A stretch of DNA of 64,000 nt from Paracyclopina nana (lineage: Eukaryota > Arthropoda > Copepoda > Cyclopoida > Cyclopettidae). This document shows, piece by piece, positions 58,101 through 63,222 of the stretch. The notes under the pieces were generated by a model. The model was not told the origin of the DNA. It did not search any database and saw only the letters and a list, made by a program, of their open reading frames with translations. The stretch covers positions 9,424,001 through 9,488,000 of the forward strand of contig JAGUCH010000001.1 of NCBI GenBank assembly GCA_019096065.1, in the 5' to 3' direction. The stretch's first letter is position 1; each line of letters starts with the position of its first letter. Both the position numbers and the translations under genes were made by a program.

Positions 58101-61100
58101 GCAACAGATTTCTACGCTACTCGTTTTATTTGGGTATAAACAGCCCATAAAAAGACTGCGCGCCTTACCGTGTGATTTCCCAGGCGTCTGACCCTGCAGA
58201 TCAGATTGGTGGTGACGCCACGCAAAGCTGTGACATTCCTCGTGCGATGCAGATCAAAAAAGGGCCCAGCTTCAGGGTACTTTTCAGGGTGCAAATATTG
58301 ATCTTCATCCAGGTCAAAATCAATGGGATTAACCAAAGATTTGAGCAACTCCTCCGCTCGATGAGGTAAATTATGGTGATTGGGGTTATACGGGGGTAAA
58401 CTTAGCTTAGCCAGAAAGTTAACTGTAGTTGTTGACTCGGTTGTTGACGTTATGACATGCGGAGAGCCTGAAAAAGATCGATCTAGTAACACTTTTTCTT
58501 ATTGGTGAAAAAGAAGCGCTAGCGCTTTAGCTGATCCTGGTTAGGAATACGCTCCTGAATCTGAGCAGGGAACAAATGATTGTCGTTACTATTTTGGGAA
58601 ATGAGGTCATTTTCTTCGTGTCACGAGGTATATGCAGAGAAAAACGCAGGATGTAACTTACTCTTGTACAATCTGAACTCTGGAGCCTCTTCAGGTACAA
58701 ATTGCTAATGGCCCAAGAAAAAATTGTTAGCTAAAAATAAGTGACAGTCGCCACTCTTCCACTCTTTTGGGGGGAAGAAGCCTTTTTCTGCATCCTTTTT
58801 GCATCAACTGTGCTACTCTACAATTTGTTGACACCTACAAATTTGTCACACGGTTTTTTTTTTCATTTCAGAGATCATCTACTCTGTGGTCATGCTGCTA
58901 GAAAGAGACCTTCTCCAGTGGGGGCTCTTATGTAATGCTTTCAATTCTTGGAGGGTAAGATGAGAAAAGTGCTTCATTTAAATTCCAGGCACAAAAGATT
59001 CTTTCCTGAGCAAAGTTGTCGATGTCACTTGCCCTGAAACGAGCTGAACAGGAAAAATGTGAAATCCTTGATACTCATGTTCTTCCCTCGTGCTTTTTTC
59101 CGAATCGATTTTTCATACAGATTGATAGTGGAGCTATGTCAAATAAACGCCTTCTAAAGGTATCTCTAAACGGATTACATTTGCACCCAACTTTCCCAAA
59201 CATTTGATGACACATTATGATGATCTAGTATTTGAGTATCTCAAAACTCCTTAAATTGGGAGCACTGAGATGAATGTTAAGCTGAATCTTAGCTCAAAAT
59301 TACTGAGCTTACGTCAGATATAAGAAGCTAGGCAACTAAGAAATCAAGTGCATCAAACATATGAGGAGTAAGAGTGGCAAGCAAATAAAGAGGGTATTAA
59401 GGTACCCGAAGGACACTCAATTATATATACAAGGCAATAAAAGAGACATGACTTGCTTGTTTTCCAAGCGAACGTCACTCTTGCCCATAGTATACGTTAA
59501 TACTGAATGCTACGGACAAATTGCTTCCCCCTGATGAGAAGTGGAATAAAATGAGAAAAAATAGTGATTTCCCCCCTTAAATTGGAGGTAGAAACGAAGA
59601 CCTGAATCGACAAAATGGCAAGAAAAATACCATTTGAAGCAAATTACATCTCCTTTCGGGTAACCATTATGGCCTACAGCTCGATCTGCTCTACGTTTTA
59701 TGATCTAGATCGAAATCACAATACAATTCTAAGGCTTTCTTGCAATCCAAAGGGAAAGAATTGCGCCCAAAAAAGCAAAGCAGGTAAGTATCATGTTAGC
59801 ATATACTTGTATATTTTATTTCGCCTCAGAATATTTGGCTCGTCTTTGGCTACGATGAAAAAACCGCAAGAATAGACAAAACGACTAGCCTATTCTAGGC
59901 ATATACCGAGCGTGAAAATCATAAAAAAGACCAAGTAAGAAAAGAGTTGGTGTCCTATTTATAAGCATCTTGAGCGAAGGAGAGTGCATAGCCTAATTAC
60001 TGTCAAGAAGGCCCTAAATGGAACAAATGAACGGAAAAATAGGGCGCAAATTTCCTGCTTTCAAATGAGGCCAAGGATGATATTTTCCCCCACAACCTCC
60101 TGTTTGCTTTCCCCTTTGAATCCCATGACCATTTAATGAATATTAAACATGAATTTCAACTGGTTCCCATTCGCGGTTCCTTTTTAGAAAGCTCTACAAC
60201 ATTGCACTGTTATGAATGTGTTTTATGGCTAGAGTCATGCTTTGGCGGTATCATTTCCTTGAAGAGCATAGTGCATGCTCTCAAAAGGGTCAACTATGAC
60301 CACAATTGCTTTTAGCATTCAACTCTTCAGTTGCTTGGAATATGACAATTCGAAGTATTGAACAAACAACACCTTGTGGAAAAATTACTCGGGTCGCAAG
60401 AGTTTTCCAAAACAAAGGCTTATATTTAAGGCTTGTATTATTGGAGATGGTCCCATGCTTGAACCATCCACCTAGATTGGTATTAAGCTAGGTGGGGAAT
60501 CAGAAAAAGTGGCCAGAATTCGAGAGTGTAACAGTGCGAAATATGGTCTTAGGGTAACATTGATCTTGGTGCTTTAGAGAGGCCTGTTCTCCAATAATGC
60601 GAGTAGGATTTACCAACATACACACTTCAGAGACTAGCAGTTGTTGCAGCAGAAAAGCTGTAGTAGCTGGAATGTACTTCAACAACAGAAGCCTGAGTAG
60701 AATAAAGAGCTTGGGAACTTTGCTTTTAATCCTTTACTTGTCCTAACAAAAAAATTACGGTCAAGATTATTTCTAGGATAAACCAATTGCTCTGCTTAAA
60801 AGGATTAACTGGATTAGGCCAAGGAAAGTTTTACTCTTTTATTTACGCGAGGCAAATAAGAATATTAGGGGACTCCTTCGCAAAGTTCCGTATTTTATAT
60901 GATTTGAAGTGTGGCCTTGTTTGGGGTTAGCAAAGCAAAAAACAAAACAAAAAGCCACTGAATGCTTGAACCAAGCAGTTAATAGTTATTACAAAGACAA
61001 TTTCAACTAGTTAATGAGCCATAAAGGGAAATGAAGCCAACTGCTTCTGTAGACTCCAAAGTAAACAAATCTAGTGCAAAAGTTACAGCAAGCAATTTGC

Positions 61101-61179
61101 ATTCATTCATATACTTACCACTGCTGTTGGCAAGTAGCAGGACGACTAGAAGACAACATGACAATACAAAATTTGACAT
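31188..61179 (-). CDS. dpr-like immunoglobulin cell-surface protein, interrupted by a giant intronic insertion
   Basis: Five minus-strand exons join in consistent phase: 61179-61119 (signal peptide), 58467-58169, 57902-57692, 32243-32080 and 31323-31188. The first Ig domain spans exons 2-3, with ALRGVTTNLICRVRRLGNHT, then WIRYKDTSLLTVGRYTYTTD and SGVYGCQIST. The second spans exons 4-5, with LNLSCVVSYTERPP, VSWLHNG and SGIFECIP. The W-I-R..LLTVG.YTYTTD.RF pattern is the signature of Drosophila dpr proteins, which pair with DIPs in synaptic matching. The frame could end at 31165 or splice on to an unseen C-terminal exon. The third intron (57691-32244, 25.4 kb) contains the 22.7-kb retroelement in opposite orientation; without it the intron would be about 2.7 kb. 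Confidence 0.85.
33127..33726 (+). repeat. 5' LTR
   Basis: 600 bp, TG...CA. By eye it differs from the 3' LTR at one position (C versus T in CGATGAG(C/T)GCAGG). It contains AATAAA at about 33328 followed by a GT-rich stretch, a likely polyadenylation signal, and a TCAGTT initiator-like motif at 33436. The open frame of 92 codons inside the LTR starts with TTG and is not considered a gene. Confidence 0.97.
33728..33745 (+). other. Primer-binding site
   Basis: TGGTGCCGCGACCCGGGA begins one base after the LTR. It resembles the reverse complement of a tRNA 3' end including CCA. From general knowledge the closest animal match I can name is tRNA-His, with one or two differences; the exact primer needs the species' tRNA set. 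Confidence 0.8.
34497..34665 (+). repeat. Three conserved leader hairpins
   Basis: Hairpins at 34497-34516, 34575-34594 and 34646-34665 all have stem TCTCAAG/CTTGAGA with 6-nt loops that differ (CTCGCA, CCCAGC, TACAGA). Spacings are 78 and 71 bp, with TTTTTGCT(A/G)TAAAAAACC between the units. The invariant stem with varying loop suggests selection on RNA structure. Confidence 0.8.
34786..35700 (+). repeat. Diverged leader duplication with conserved stem-loop
   Basis: Two diverged direct copies, offset by about 460-490 bp. The most conserved part is CTGCAACC(C/T)ACTTTCAAAA followed by GTTGCAGAGCCAAG, at 34876-34901 and 35362-35387. It can fold with CTGCAAC pairing to GTTGCAG. Both copies continue with a CCACA...AACCCTTT segment. 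Confidence 0.65.
35734..38109 (+). CDS. gag: Gag of the giant element
   Basis: 791 aa with ATG in a strong Kozak-like context. Most of the protein is helical in appearance and has no family I can name; it presumably contains the matrix and capsid regions. The nucleocapsid end has a CCHC zinc knuckle, C737-LLC-NQAG-H-LFKV-C750 (CX2CX4HX4C). A second, irregular Cys/His cluster C767-SFC-GGY-H774 follows, with C782 further on. Gag is large for a gypsy element (usually 300-500 aa). Its TGA stop overlaps a Pol-frame ATG in the tetranucleotide ATGA (38106-38109). Confidence 0.9.
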   Translation: MASNETDTHDTMTRALYIARIAGHLDRDEGQVDREINALTILKGPIENVMPLWTKRARLPEELPETQLTQLQLIEAWNTARSEENDIWPREKSASVSEHIVTIMSGLREGSALMQLMQVIRYILHIKNSGIDPIVVQIITYFLGLEALSELMAVKEKLTVVDNIRAAIISALPNPRENILPLARGIEIVSIILDQQQMPQKNTNVQREAQLGGMKKPVTFGNTTTLGARDHLSSTQNNTSQPQMPSFDASRFHTSVDEDTLSEVQTKVLAGENTTPEEQRIFYNHLRDLYNDQIATTALNALRAIYRKYVGSDKNAHRATEIKARIEAITRDGIALAESRVQHESFEEPIFNRISRMDISSVNNRETALEAASQLVDPSTNERDKQREISATLLLLTNEPNLTNLQKAAFQEAFVKNSQMLAAPSGISSVTYSLENNELYVQPPPCGAVAHPDAKTIKLIRQSLYTTKFDANSPDNLDSSTMTFFRALADQASLKQWSWKATIEALCLMCSQTTVATIHTLMMEGEQAFPTVWSYLQSSSHTKPSYHEITRKINNLYNNNQLGFGQVMERFLTLRTHQYKGRSLGPGSAVAATLLDGKSWLDNFYPNDANLIDDQFEKHLASSGIKPNSSEAYHALIRLVQKMIGNSPPRAQKEKEKDHRLPLITGAENPRPRVHAIEIEGSDAGSQADLRSVIQKMIKDEIQIAALQAVNAGAAAQPASSSNELNQFTDPEKTGACLLCNQAGHLFKVCREYPNTPRTHFRNVGRCSFCGGYHRALENLLCWKIKKEALK
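38106..45713 (+). CDS. pol: Pol polyprotein (protease, RT, RNase H, integrase) with large extra regions
   Basis: 2535 aa from the ATG at 38106, which overlaps the gag stop; the frame is open upstream to 37980 (-1 relative to gag), so frameshifting is the alternative. Numbering from 38106: a hydrophobic stretch at about 147-195; retropepsin IDTGSQSQIIS with D343; an unrecognised Cys/His-containing region of about 500 aa between protease and RT. RT carries D1132 in VDYASGF and YVDD 1201-1204. RNase H has D1368, E1411 and D1437. Integrase has zinc residues H1711, H1716, C1746, C1749 and catalytic D1778, D1839, E1878 (D-38-E). An SH3-like tail follows (GSLVFVRRLPENK). About 480 more residues, Glu/Pro-rich, have no known domain. 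All catalytic residues are present. Confidence 0.92.
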   Translation: MSTNNKDLITPNASLAEPQKEADNTKNADADETKSYNYELPPFMQGHFSRECGKASFSFYRAQSEARKLKETGVAEVAKVSTKTQTEIESTCHYFDDEPADIIETWDSVSNQGKPKTDKPVTTIENSPLADSSEEKTLLEQGNIWDYAIYSSLAILGASLATQAVRNPLITKAASTAIIIAVTGKTVAEYAKNNLTNLTRLLGLNKESKEKEVACLKITNRTVPCESSTAELNKAPVTETKLETSTPAEAPVSATVVAETAEATTNNTGAAEDDDIMTVIQSKINSVQAVNFSTHVKKSLDEVDVWGNEDIQSCHSLELNDLADRPFIHVQLPGPVFIKAMIDTGSQSQIISTKLVEIIENKLGYSLPRVATRHKLKVFNGDSIPSSEAVILQILLGGKILLRKVMFLKADVETMLLIGNSLFAHNDVRLTCKGTTQYVELIGKMSKYGKIPLELSSQEFYPVILTHSVALSPGEEITTLAYIKDEAPILPGLEYNEDTEWEADEDDESIISHISKFENQPMLFEAEEFLKPELTDGAITKADHNGMVAINLRNTCEFPIRLDGQQIVGHVNLIDSHRFKKTDKINRINLGLKAIARYPSQCYCQPHGIIAQFSDVNGLTRTTFNAFDRANPLKGKNRPKIVYRDMQLFLASDQQDSYDQLTDEYLQKWLAKKEITHIPCIFVIPVEQHLSGEMKRILCTCNRLFNNFKLLHLRHNHCCHRHQTLATAPITSFLAGYEYTVLTIFADGLECFNFQYQKNKGEDFYDLKVMDSRLRLYKLANDIHIILHIRQEDVEDIEYTTALIYTILGQLRFKQTSDYIYVRAVTECLINLNDNPLFLASAAALTLLSGQKYYPEESTFQDLRTDYNIHHFVYIPEGCRCNLCLKRENDQPVTVCGVKTIFEGHLGEYHNRQTLIRKTSELDLVSASLDIAEHTETEKQLFEEVYQLLINHPSSITENTIFNGLGGYFFATPDEEFDKFDLSHIPESHREKFRSLMKSYNDCFTNDPRAYKLWNSPPIEFETKDNVKVVAKAYNMGRQDVALCDRKIGLMLASGLIEPVDASLNKFGSSPCFIRNRKNDEDTPMKQRKVRLLYDLQELNSHIVYRETGHVIPPIQTLLPMLNKACLLTTVDYASGFDQCRLAESSADLSCLCVTSPRSIYRGHLFRPKTIPMGLALSPVVFSTIVQQSLHPEILDRCTCYVDDLCLARIKNEPAPADDNDYECHLRDFQLMLESMRNLNALLSLKKSKVAVKEVEVLGHIIKIAQNGRVTMEMPPKYRDAFDNYPPPKTRKQLQRFVGLTNWLSQYCPSLGAYIAPILDILGTDDGRSGKFTLSPFQEKCFKAIVEEIKLGLTLALPSYGETYVIVDAGTISYSALLAEVDSQGKMVCLGAHSARFPLAIVLNYCSFTKECVGVLAAVTHYKKILDACTRVIIITDCMAIASILSHSFTTNNSFMTRLASRLYALPYSWRLRTVPRDQLDVVDVLLNKFKFSTDETMFFAPYSNSCQLTKDLYAGKLELPEDVKNKVITTQELLTHIYNTLLNNGLLSKQLLDKRLASLRDKWTDLIGPCENEPWDEDSLVIVKDDPHEEPIKHTHEEEINPYSAVSYLENNPVVEILSVKRAPEPRLPGITRNLLIKLQRNCEETQTIVKLLLISDKKHIPPELSSRFRVLDASILVARKNLKRPFSQASNTKIYMSTHNTAYLLACTHLLHNHLGANKMNLLFTQSMYGTYSARIARIISSACIHCSLNKQSNSRFIGKSRFPLPKAPFDMVSIDLAFFDETLITGRNATVAFIMVDMFSKLLIVKPLTDAKFKQISTAMEEIFSTYGTPKHIIADNGGNLTRNLAMQELINKYSVETVGLLFTTPHKHTNSYAESNIRLLRKALLLNLQCYNKKQSEVLKYTVFALNNRPLTFYKYVDEKGHTIIPTPFSLFFDRKPVFDIGHDIYDILSETEKLVQKKQWAEIIQEYDEKEEERIKVMSKTESLSFKPEIGSLVFVRRLPENKHRRRFMAELHEIVDITRTQATVKPYLRKGKERQVGLDQIKIYRFHELYSMLPEKVTDLLLRTYTPEQISKNESSREMRQFLTNPLVKPPHKRRTDEISERELVEQLISETTSDTTTSYDRQLQTALDAGSILQRKAADIFKPEDIARIRQKAQDVVLEDWKQFKIRHKDSPEQIKAQLGLDKNMPSFRQLALDRVKNQAPHQDPKTMEYSTPDKPSEPVNPDYSSISKAFPKDREQNQSFDTDGSFSPDHPILNENNLQAELSRINFPNRNMDLEIESLADSFAKASIEPQDPLFSGLLQPTDLTKAFDNTKEFIEEFEKQTSFVSPESKNKLLEGFRRLSRAFTSPFKSPKTRPEEAGTEMSPLIPSTNDPSHDPDVYEDVGEYGATARPPTPDEEDELVSPPSIADEMLRRLRGRKPINYREARAYTKKVHYVPLEPREGPLPLAERRKLREIFNSDNGDSPYRVQLKHHVLRDWKGKHVVAPRFDYAIFLKAMGLDSESDELQKTLMKHRVTRDDMYHLYKGTL
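45795..46427 (+). CDS. DUF5662-like accessory protein, copy 1
   Basis: 210 aa. It has HKAFV near residue 60, then SSLYNFDELIGLTEGFI, HYLSNRHYPEHF and PTPMPLDALYESLISLM. The His-rich N.HHPEH region with a preceding HK..V and acidic FDE segment resembles DUF5662, a putative metal-binding HD-like family known from phages, large DNA viruses and scattered eukaryotes. It is paralogous along its whole length to the protein at 46687-47319. It lies 81 bp after pol with AATAAA motifs after its stop (about 46443 and 46480), so it may have its own mRNA end. The family assignment is from memory of motifs and is moderately certain. Confidence 0.7.
   Translation: MVLNACNLLAWKSEKKQLALELIRQYWVRMSFSSPTLHEQDILHELYEFGVYQHVKKVGRHKAFVRATYDLLRPSPWHSLVSRETISSHGTSSLYNFDELIGLTEGFIRKNKGMAYKQALSEHYLSNRHYPEHFRDEQLRPTPMPLDALYESLISLMACRWRLHLRGNPEMDHEKLVAIPEQFLEDHCQNYCETDKLRIKSILALSNSKT
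46687..47319 (+). CDS. DUF5662-like accessory protein, copy 2
   Basis: 210 aa from the ATG at 46687; the frame is open a little further upstream but without another ATG. Motifs in order: THKAFVTKTFERF, then SSLYEFDELVGLTDGII, AIRHHYLRNQHHPEHY and GRPTPMPFAPLLASA. It matches copy 1 in order and spacing and keeps the second His of the HHPEH motif that copy 1 lacks (HYPEH). This copy is therefore closer to the canonical family, and copy 1 may have diverged in activity. AT-rich sequence with AATAAA-like motifs follows at 47340. Confidence 0.7.
   Translation: MEPTAQKLIVRTPEWKNTAIRLMKKHWIDKNPIPPPIGMTNLMDRAMLHELARFGIDQYVQQVCTHKAFVTKTFERFIRPPWENVISRDEIAAYDDSSLYEFDELVGLTDGIIHGRRGAAYDRAIRHHYLRNQHHPEHYVDGNGRPTPMPFAPLLASALGLIATRWEKQLQGDPQVDDKTLLMIEPQTLDNYHELDKMRIMGIMSLFRTQ
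47320..47768 (+). other. Intergenic region of the giant element with hairpins and PPT-like repeats
   Basis: No gene. It holds a perfect hairpin TCGCACT-CT-AGTGCGA (47388-47403), the palindrome GGTGACCAGGTCACC (47440-47454), and two copies of GGTTAGGGTG (47434 and 47501) that also occurs directly before the 3' LTR. A G11-12 run lies at about 47586-47600. Confidence 0.6.
47769..47833 (+). promoter_or_regulatory. Arthropod core promoter: TATA, initiator and DPE
   Basis: TATAAAAG at 47769-47776, initiator TCATTC with the +1 A at 47802 (33 nt after the first T of TATA), and GGACC at 47829-47833, exactly +28 to +32. GGACC fits the DPE consensus RGWYV. All three elements at canonical spacing make chance unlikely. 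The plus-strand transcript it would start has its first AUG at 48105. Confidence 0.7.
47914..48794 (-). CDS. Opposite-strand spliced gene C (partial 5' end), with duplicated exon
   Basis: Three minus-strand exons keep one frame: 48794-48627 (phase 1 in, phase 1 out), 48564-48077 (to phase 0) and 48018-47914 (ends TAG). Donors are GTAAGT (twice); acceptors are TTGTAG, GTTACAG and TTTGTCAG. The first two exons begin with related sequence encoding C(D/G)FIKI(A/E)VI and a hydrophobic run, so one exon looks duplicated. The rest is Gly/Arg/Val-rich with no known domain. The true start is not found; an ATG at 48765-48763 is possible. Alternatively the shared TTTTATAAAAATCG is a duplicated TATA region rather than coding. 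Confidence 0.4.
48105..48398 (+). CDS. Possible proline-rich small protein
   Basis: 97 codons from the first AUG downstream of the 47769 promoter. The product is basic and Pro/Ala-rich. It overlaps opposite-strand exon C in a GC-rich stretch, so only one strand may be coding. Low confidence. Confidence 0.25.
   Translation: MPSLPRAQLSKGNKYHFAAVPKPTRYTPIRKLAHDAAAPPRGTKTISLHEPGPPSQPHWPLPPASASPIGLTPRTCRTTPSQRGRAALEDRGVPTAH
48847..49294 (-). CDS. Opposite-strand spliced gene B, 125-aa membrane protein
   Basis: Minus-strand exons 49294-49151 and 49080-48847 join in phase 0 through a 70-nt intron (GTGAGT...GATTAG). The product starts MSFIVREVKLFGKS, has a Thr/Ala/Pro-rich stretch, then one strong membrane span (LLITVAAGLICRIYLGLPFL) and a basic RRRPRF stop-transfer. 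A short cytosolic tail ends IDDSIEV. The first residues (MSF) and the layout (short N-region, membrane span, basic cluster) mirror gene A upstream, so the two may be paralogs. Acceptor choice is uncertain: a better pyrimidine tract ends 12 nt earlier but does not keep the frame open. Confidence 0.5.
49617..50717 (-). CDS. Opposite-strand spliced gene A, 322-aa single-pass membrane protein
   Basis: Three minus-strand exons, 50717-50496, 50423-50229 and 50168-49617, join in phase 0 twice. Introns are 72 and 60 nt with strong borders (GTAATG...TTGATAG, GTAAGT...TTGTTGCAG). The N-terminal domain (about 1-110) starts MSFVLPST. Then come a Pro/Gly/Ala linker and a membrane span (about residues 124-151) that is built exactly across the second splice junction, which supports the model. 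A basic segment (YRRLDNW, NRYHRRF) follows, then a C-terminal Ala-rich helical region ending in acidic residues. No family is recognised. The gene runs against gag, pol and env. Confidence 0.65.
50718..51536. other. No gene recognised; divergent promoter region
   Basis: Lies between opposite-strand gene A and the sense gene at 51631, so it should contain both promoters. TTTAAAAG near 50884 on the minus strand is a weak TATA candidate. No open frame is supported. Confidence 0.4.
51631..52859 (+). CDS. Spliced sense accessory gene, 388 aa, unknown
   Basis: Exon 51631-51934 joins exon 51997-52859 through a 62-nt intron (AAAG|GTACAC...AATCAG) in matching phase. The N-terminus is acidic and Pro-rich (about 1-50), the middle is a globular domain of about 200 aa rich in beta-type residues, and the C-terminus is a charged helical tail with many R/E pairs ending in a Lys-rich stretch. 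No family is recognised; a nucleic-acid-binding or structural protein is possible. Promoter candidates are GATAAATA (51537-51544) and initiator TCATTC (51568-51573). The ATG at 51631 is the first in frame. Confidence 0.65.
53039..53165 (+). repeat. Tandem repeat just upstream of the env promoter
   Basis: Two imperfect copies (about 53039-53108 and 53109-53165) of a unit that starts CACAAATGCGC and ends AAAxATGCACTTTT(A/G)CAG. The second copy abuts the TATA box at 53166, so it is placed like an upstream enhancer. Confidence 0.6.
53166..53201 (+). promoter_or_regulatory. Internal promoter of the env-like gene (TATA + initiator)
   Basis: TATAAATT at 53166-53173 and the perfect arthropod initiator TCAGTT at 53196-53201, with +1 A at 53198, 32 nt from the TATA start. 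The ATG of the env-like gene follows 29 nt later. This suggests its own mRNA rather than splicing from the LTR transcript. Confidence 0.7.
53227..55125 (+). CDS. Env-like type I membrane glycoprotein
   Basis: 632 aa with a hydrophobic N-terminal signal peptide (about 1-22), a large ectodomain, one C-terminal membrane span (about residues 557-579) and a cytosolic tail of about 50 residues starting with basic and Cys residues (RKRHQCC). The ectodomain has long helical stretches in the middle (about 245-340) and a Cys-rich part (about 420-520). The location before the 3' LTR and the topology fit a retroviral envelope. No clear furin site or family could be identified, so the fusion class is open. 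AATAAA overlaps the stop codon region (55122). It has its own promoter. Confidence 0.75.
   Translation: MKVFTHATAYLILALADISAPAFIHEYGQVTENSICMNNFALRPYRRLYHVQEEAEMTVLDLEPYAQALTKVRAETKDSLVKIRRHPQDLSVPRFLMDYNNKIVALTNGDVKDLDKLCNKRIPGFEGFEPESNEEMSEFLRKALILRSGSGNKHTFNMKIDVVFKSIVTLDKKLVFENMEGAEPSGTYVEGFPTLTVETEPQFPSKIKKMTVFPPVTAVQDAVCQRKYPALINDKSAFNKFTNTVDSYLRKMESAIKVLGELALSGSAREFATNMMRKAKKATLPAALRQAVQMIEKISSIVKVGGIDSEELNTLMGGLKLVAQFSKAIKRLKNVYRFPYANEATEELDEIRYVGIANTIEANDYIIRGVMRQDSRDPDPETTYLIISRSLDGKILRPKYLTQYKKKAYVTNELPHYTDCYEEEDGTIVCEPNEYQPIPQETLCAHSLLGKAIDDPFDVCELQQLGDNTLTPVDCDLYTGIANVVKETTLNRTCADDDTQKIILEPGSYQIKSNCQLELNDQTIGVPEMAKESDIAQYIHKLPEKTWLNIFTRWEVYTTVACLSGAIGLILACIIWRKRHQCCKTRPTRPTRRRGSRDTEETRSLQTRQRYSDKLANNLTPLTTYPSISRLE
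55126..55262 (+). other. Region before the 3' LTR with polypurine-tract candidate
   Basis: Non-coding. GGTTAGGGTG at 55251-55260, two bases before the LTR, sits where the plus-strand primer (polypurine tract) should be. It is only partly purine, which is unusual. Identical words occur at 47434 and 47501. Confidence 0.5.
55263..55862 (+). repeat. 3' LTR
   Basis: 600 bp, one visible difference from the 5' LTR, ends TG...CA. It is followed by CTTT, which repeats the four bases before the 5' LTR. Confidence 0.97.
55863..57691. other. Host intron sequence of the dpr-like gene
   Basis: The rest of intron 3 upstream of the insertion. Short frames are unsupported and no repeat was noted. Confidence 0.5.
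58468..61118. other. Intron 1 of the dpr-like gene
   Basis: About 2.65 kb between the signal-peptide exon and the first Ig exon. No exon, tRNA or inverted-repeat element was recognised. Confidence 0.5.
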
Positions 61180-62212
61180 TGTTCCACTTTATTTCCAGGC
61201 AAAAATGGACAAAATGTTGAGGCAATGGCAAGAGGGGATGCAACCTGGAAAAGAAGCTGGAAATGCATCACGCACATAAAAAATGTTGTGCACAATATTT
61301 TAATATTCCACCAAAGTTATGACTTTTTGGCTGTCAGGATTTCAGAGCATCTGCAGCGATATTATTCGCATAGTATGATTTTTTAGATGTCTTCTTGCTT
61401 CAAAGGTACAAGGACAATGCCTACTAATATTAGCCTTTATTTTACTTTTAAAAAAATGTCTTTTTTATTTTGCTTTCTCAGCAGTACAGATTCAATATGG
61501 CATGGAAAGGCTTTTAACTATGATGGAATGTGACTCTTAGAGATTGCTCGATTTATCTCTTGTGGAAGCTTTCTAATCCACTCTGAGGTCAAAGGGATGA
61601 AAGGGAAGCATTTTATGACCTTTTTTGTCTACTCTTATTATGAAAAAAGCACCCAAATAATAAAGTTGGGGATTTTTTCAAGACCAGTGTCTCGAAAACC
61701 AGCTCCCATGGGAGCAATCTTCCTTATCAAGAGTTATGCTATTTTCCAGGGTACAACACTAGAATCTTTGTTAAATAAAGACTCTCTCGCATAAATCTCT
61801 TCTTCCTAAGCTTTTCAGAGCTGGAGAAAATGGCAAAAATTTTCGACTTTGGTAACTGGCAGATGTCAATTTGAAAGCATGTCAATAAAGCGACTCTTCC
61901 GCCAAATTAAAGGCATTCCCTCAGGAAAACAAGTGTGAGGGGTGGTACATAGTTGTCACTTGAAATCTCTCCCTTTGGAGCTATGTTTGCGAGACTTTGT
62001 GGTACTCCTTACCTAACGAGATACAACAACTGAATGTCTTATTTTACCGTCTATAACACACTAATCACGGTCTTGTACCCTCGAATTCCTAACGATATTT
62101 AATGCACGCCGAATGCTTTACGGCAAGAAAAAAATTGTCTAATGACAACTACAAAAGTAATTTTCTCTGCTGATGCTTCACATAATTTTCAATAATCACT
62201 CTAGTGGCACTG
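61180..62212. other. Upstream region of the dpr-like gene
   Basis: Should include its promoter and 5'UTR on the minus strand. No clear TATA/initiator pair was found. Confidence 0.35.
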
Positions 62213-62497
62213 CCCAACCAGAAATTTTCCCAAGTTTTCTGAAAGTTATTTGGACGTGTTAGCACTCCTTCGTTTTACCCAGGTTGAGTTTATGTCATTA
62301 TGTAACATTAACTTCCATACCACCTATGTAAAAAAATTGGAAAAAATCGAATGTGACAAGGAAAATGGGTATTTTCGATTTTACCTAGGTGTCAAGGCAG
62401 TTAATGTTACATAATGACTAAAACTCAATGTTGATAAAACGTATAAGTTTCACTAAGAGTTTTTTTGGCGTATGAGGGCTCAGAATTTCTGGTTGGG
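62213..62497. mobile_element. MITE with CCCAACCAGAAATT termini
   Basis: 285 bp with 14-bp inverted ends CCCAACCAGAAATT. A second inner inverted repeat (about 62284-62312 and 62399-62428) contains ATGTAACATTAAC and its complement. TG flanks both sides as a possible 2-bp duplication. Non-coding. Confidence 0.75.
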
Positions 62498-63152
62498 TGA
62501 GAGCTTTTTGAAAAGTCTTATGGACCATCTTGAGGGGCTACCCCTAGATAGTAACCATGCCAAAGGGTTTTGCCCTTGGGTCCCAGGGAGGGGAGACAAT
62601 GGCCCTCAAAGTTTTAGGGAAATTCTTATGTAGTAATTTGGACCCCTCTCACAGCCATATGAAGCAATTTTTATCTACCCATTTTTAGGCCATTGTTAGG
62701 CCCCCTATAGGTGTCTTTGGAAATGGGATAAAAGTTGTTGTCATTATAAAAAATTTCATTCATCTGAAGTCTGTTAAACCAAGTTATATGGGCTAAAATT
62801 AGCAAAACTTTGACGGACAATATCTGGCTTCAAACAAAAATGGGCCATTTTTTAATTTTTTTATTTGAAAGTACTCATCTTTGACTGACTCTGTGCAAAA
62901 AATGAAAAAATACTTCTGGGGGAAGTTCCCGCAATTTTGCTCCAAAGTTAATTGCTAAAATTTGCATTTTTGTCAACTTGGCGGTGGGTTCACTACATAC
63001 GGCAGTGAAGCGAAAATCCTTGTATTTTGCTGAGATTTGGCGTGCGCTCGCATCTACCGTACAATAATGACCTAGTTTTCATCACATGTGACGAAATATT
63101 ATCCATTATTGTACGGTTGGCAACTTGAGAGTTCTTCTTCAATTAAAAAATA
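62498..63152. other. No gene recognised
   Basis: Intergenic. No repeat or exon is supported. Confidence 0.35.
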
Positions 63153-63222
63153 GACTTGACCGGGATTCGAACCTGGGTCTGCTGAGTGTAGAGTCTGCAC
63201 TCTGCCAATGTACTATCAGAAC
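63153..63222 (-). pseudogene. tRNA-like sequence with intact Pol III boxes
   Basis: On the minus strand, A box TAGTACATTGG and B box GGTTCGAATCC are intact and 70 nt can be laid out as a tRNA. The acceptor stem has mismatches (about 5 of 7 pairs) and the anticodon stem does not pair. This is a decayed tRNA or the head of a tRNA-derived SINE rather than a working gene. Confidence 0.55.

Noticed and set aside
63153..63222. Functional tRNA gene
   Set aside because: Anticodon stem does not pair and the acceptor stem has mismatches.
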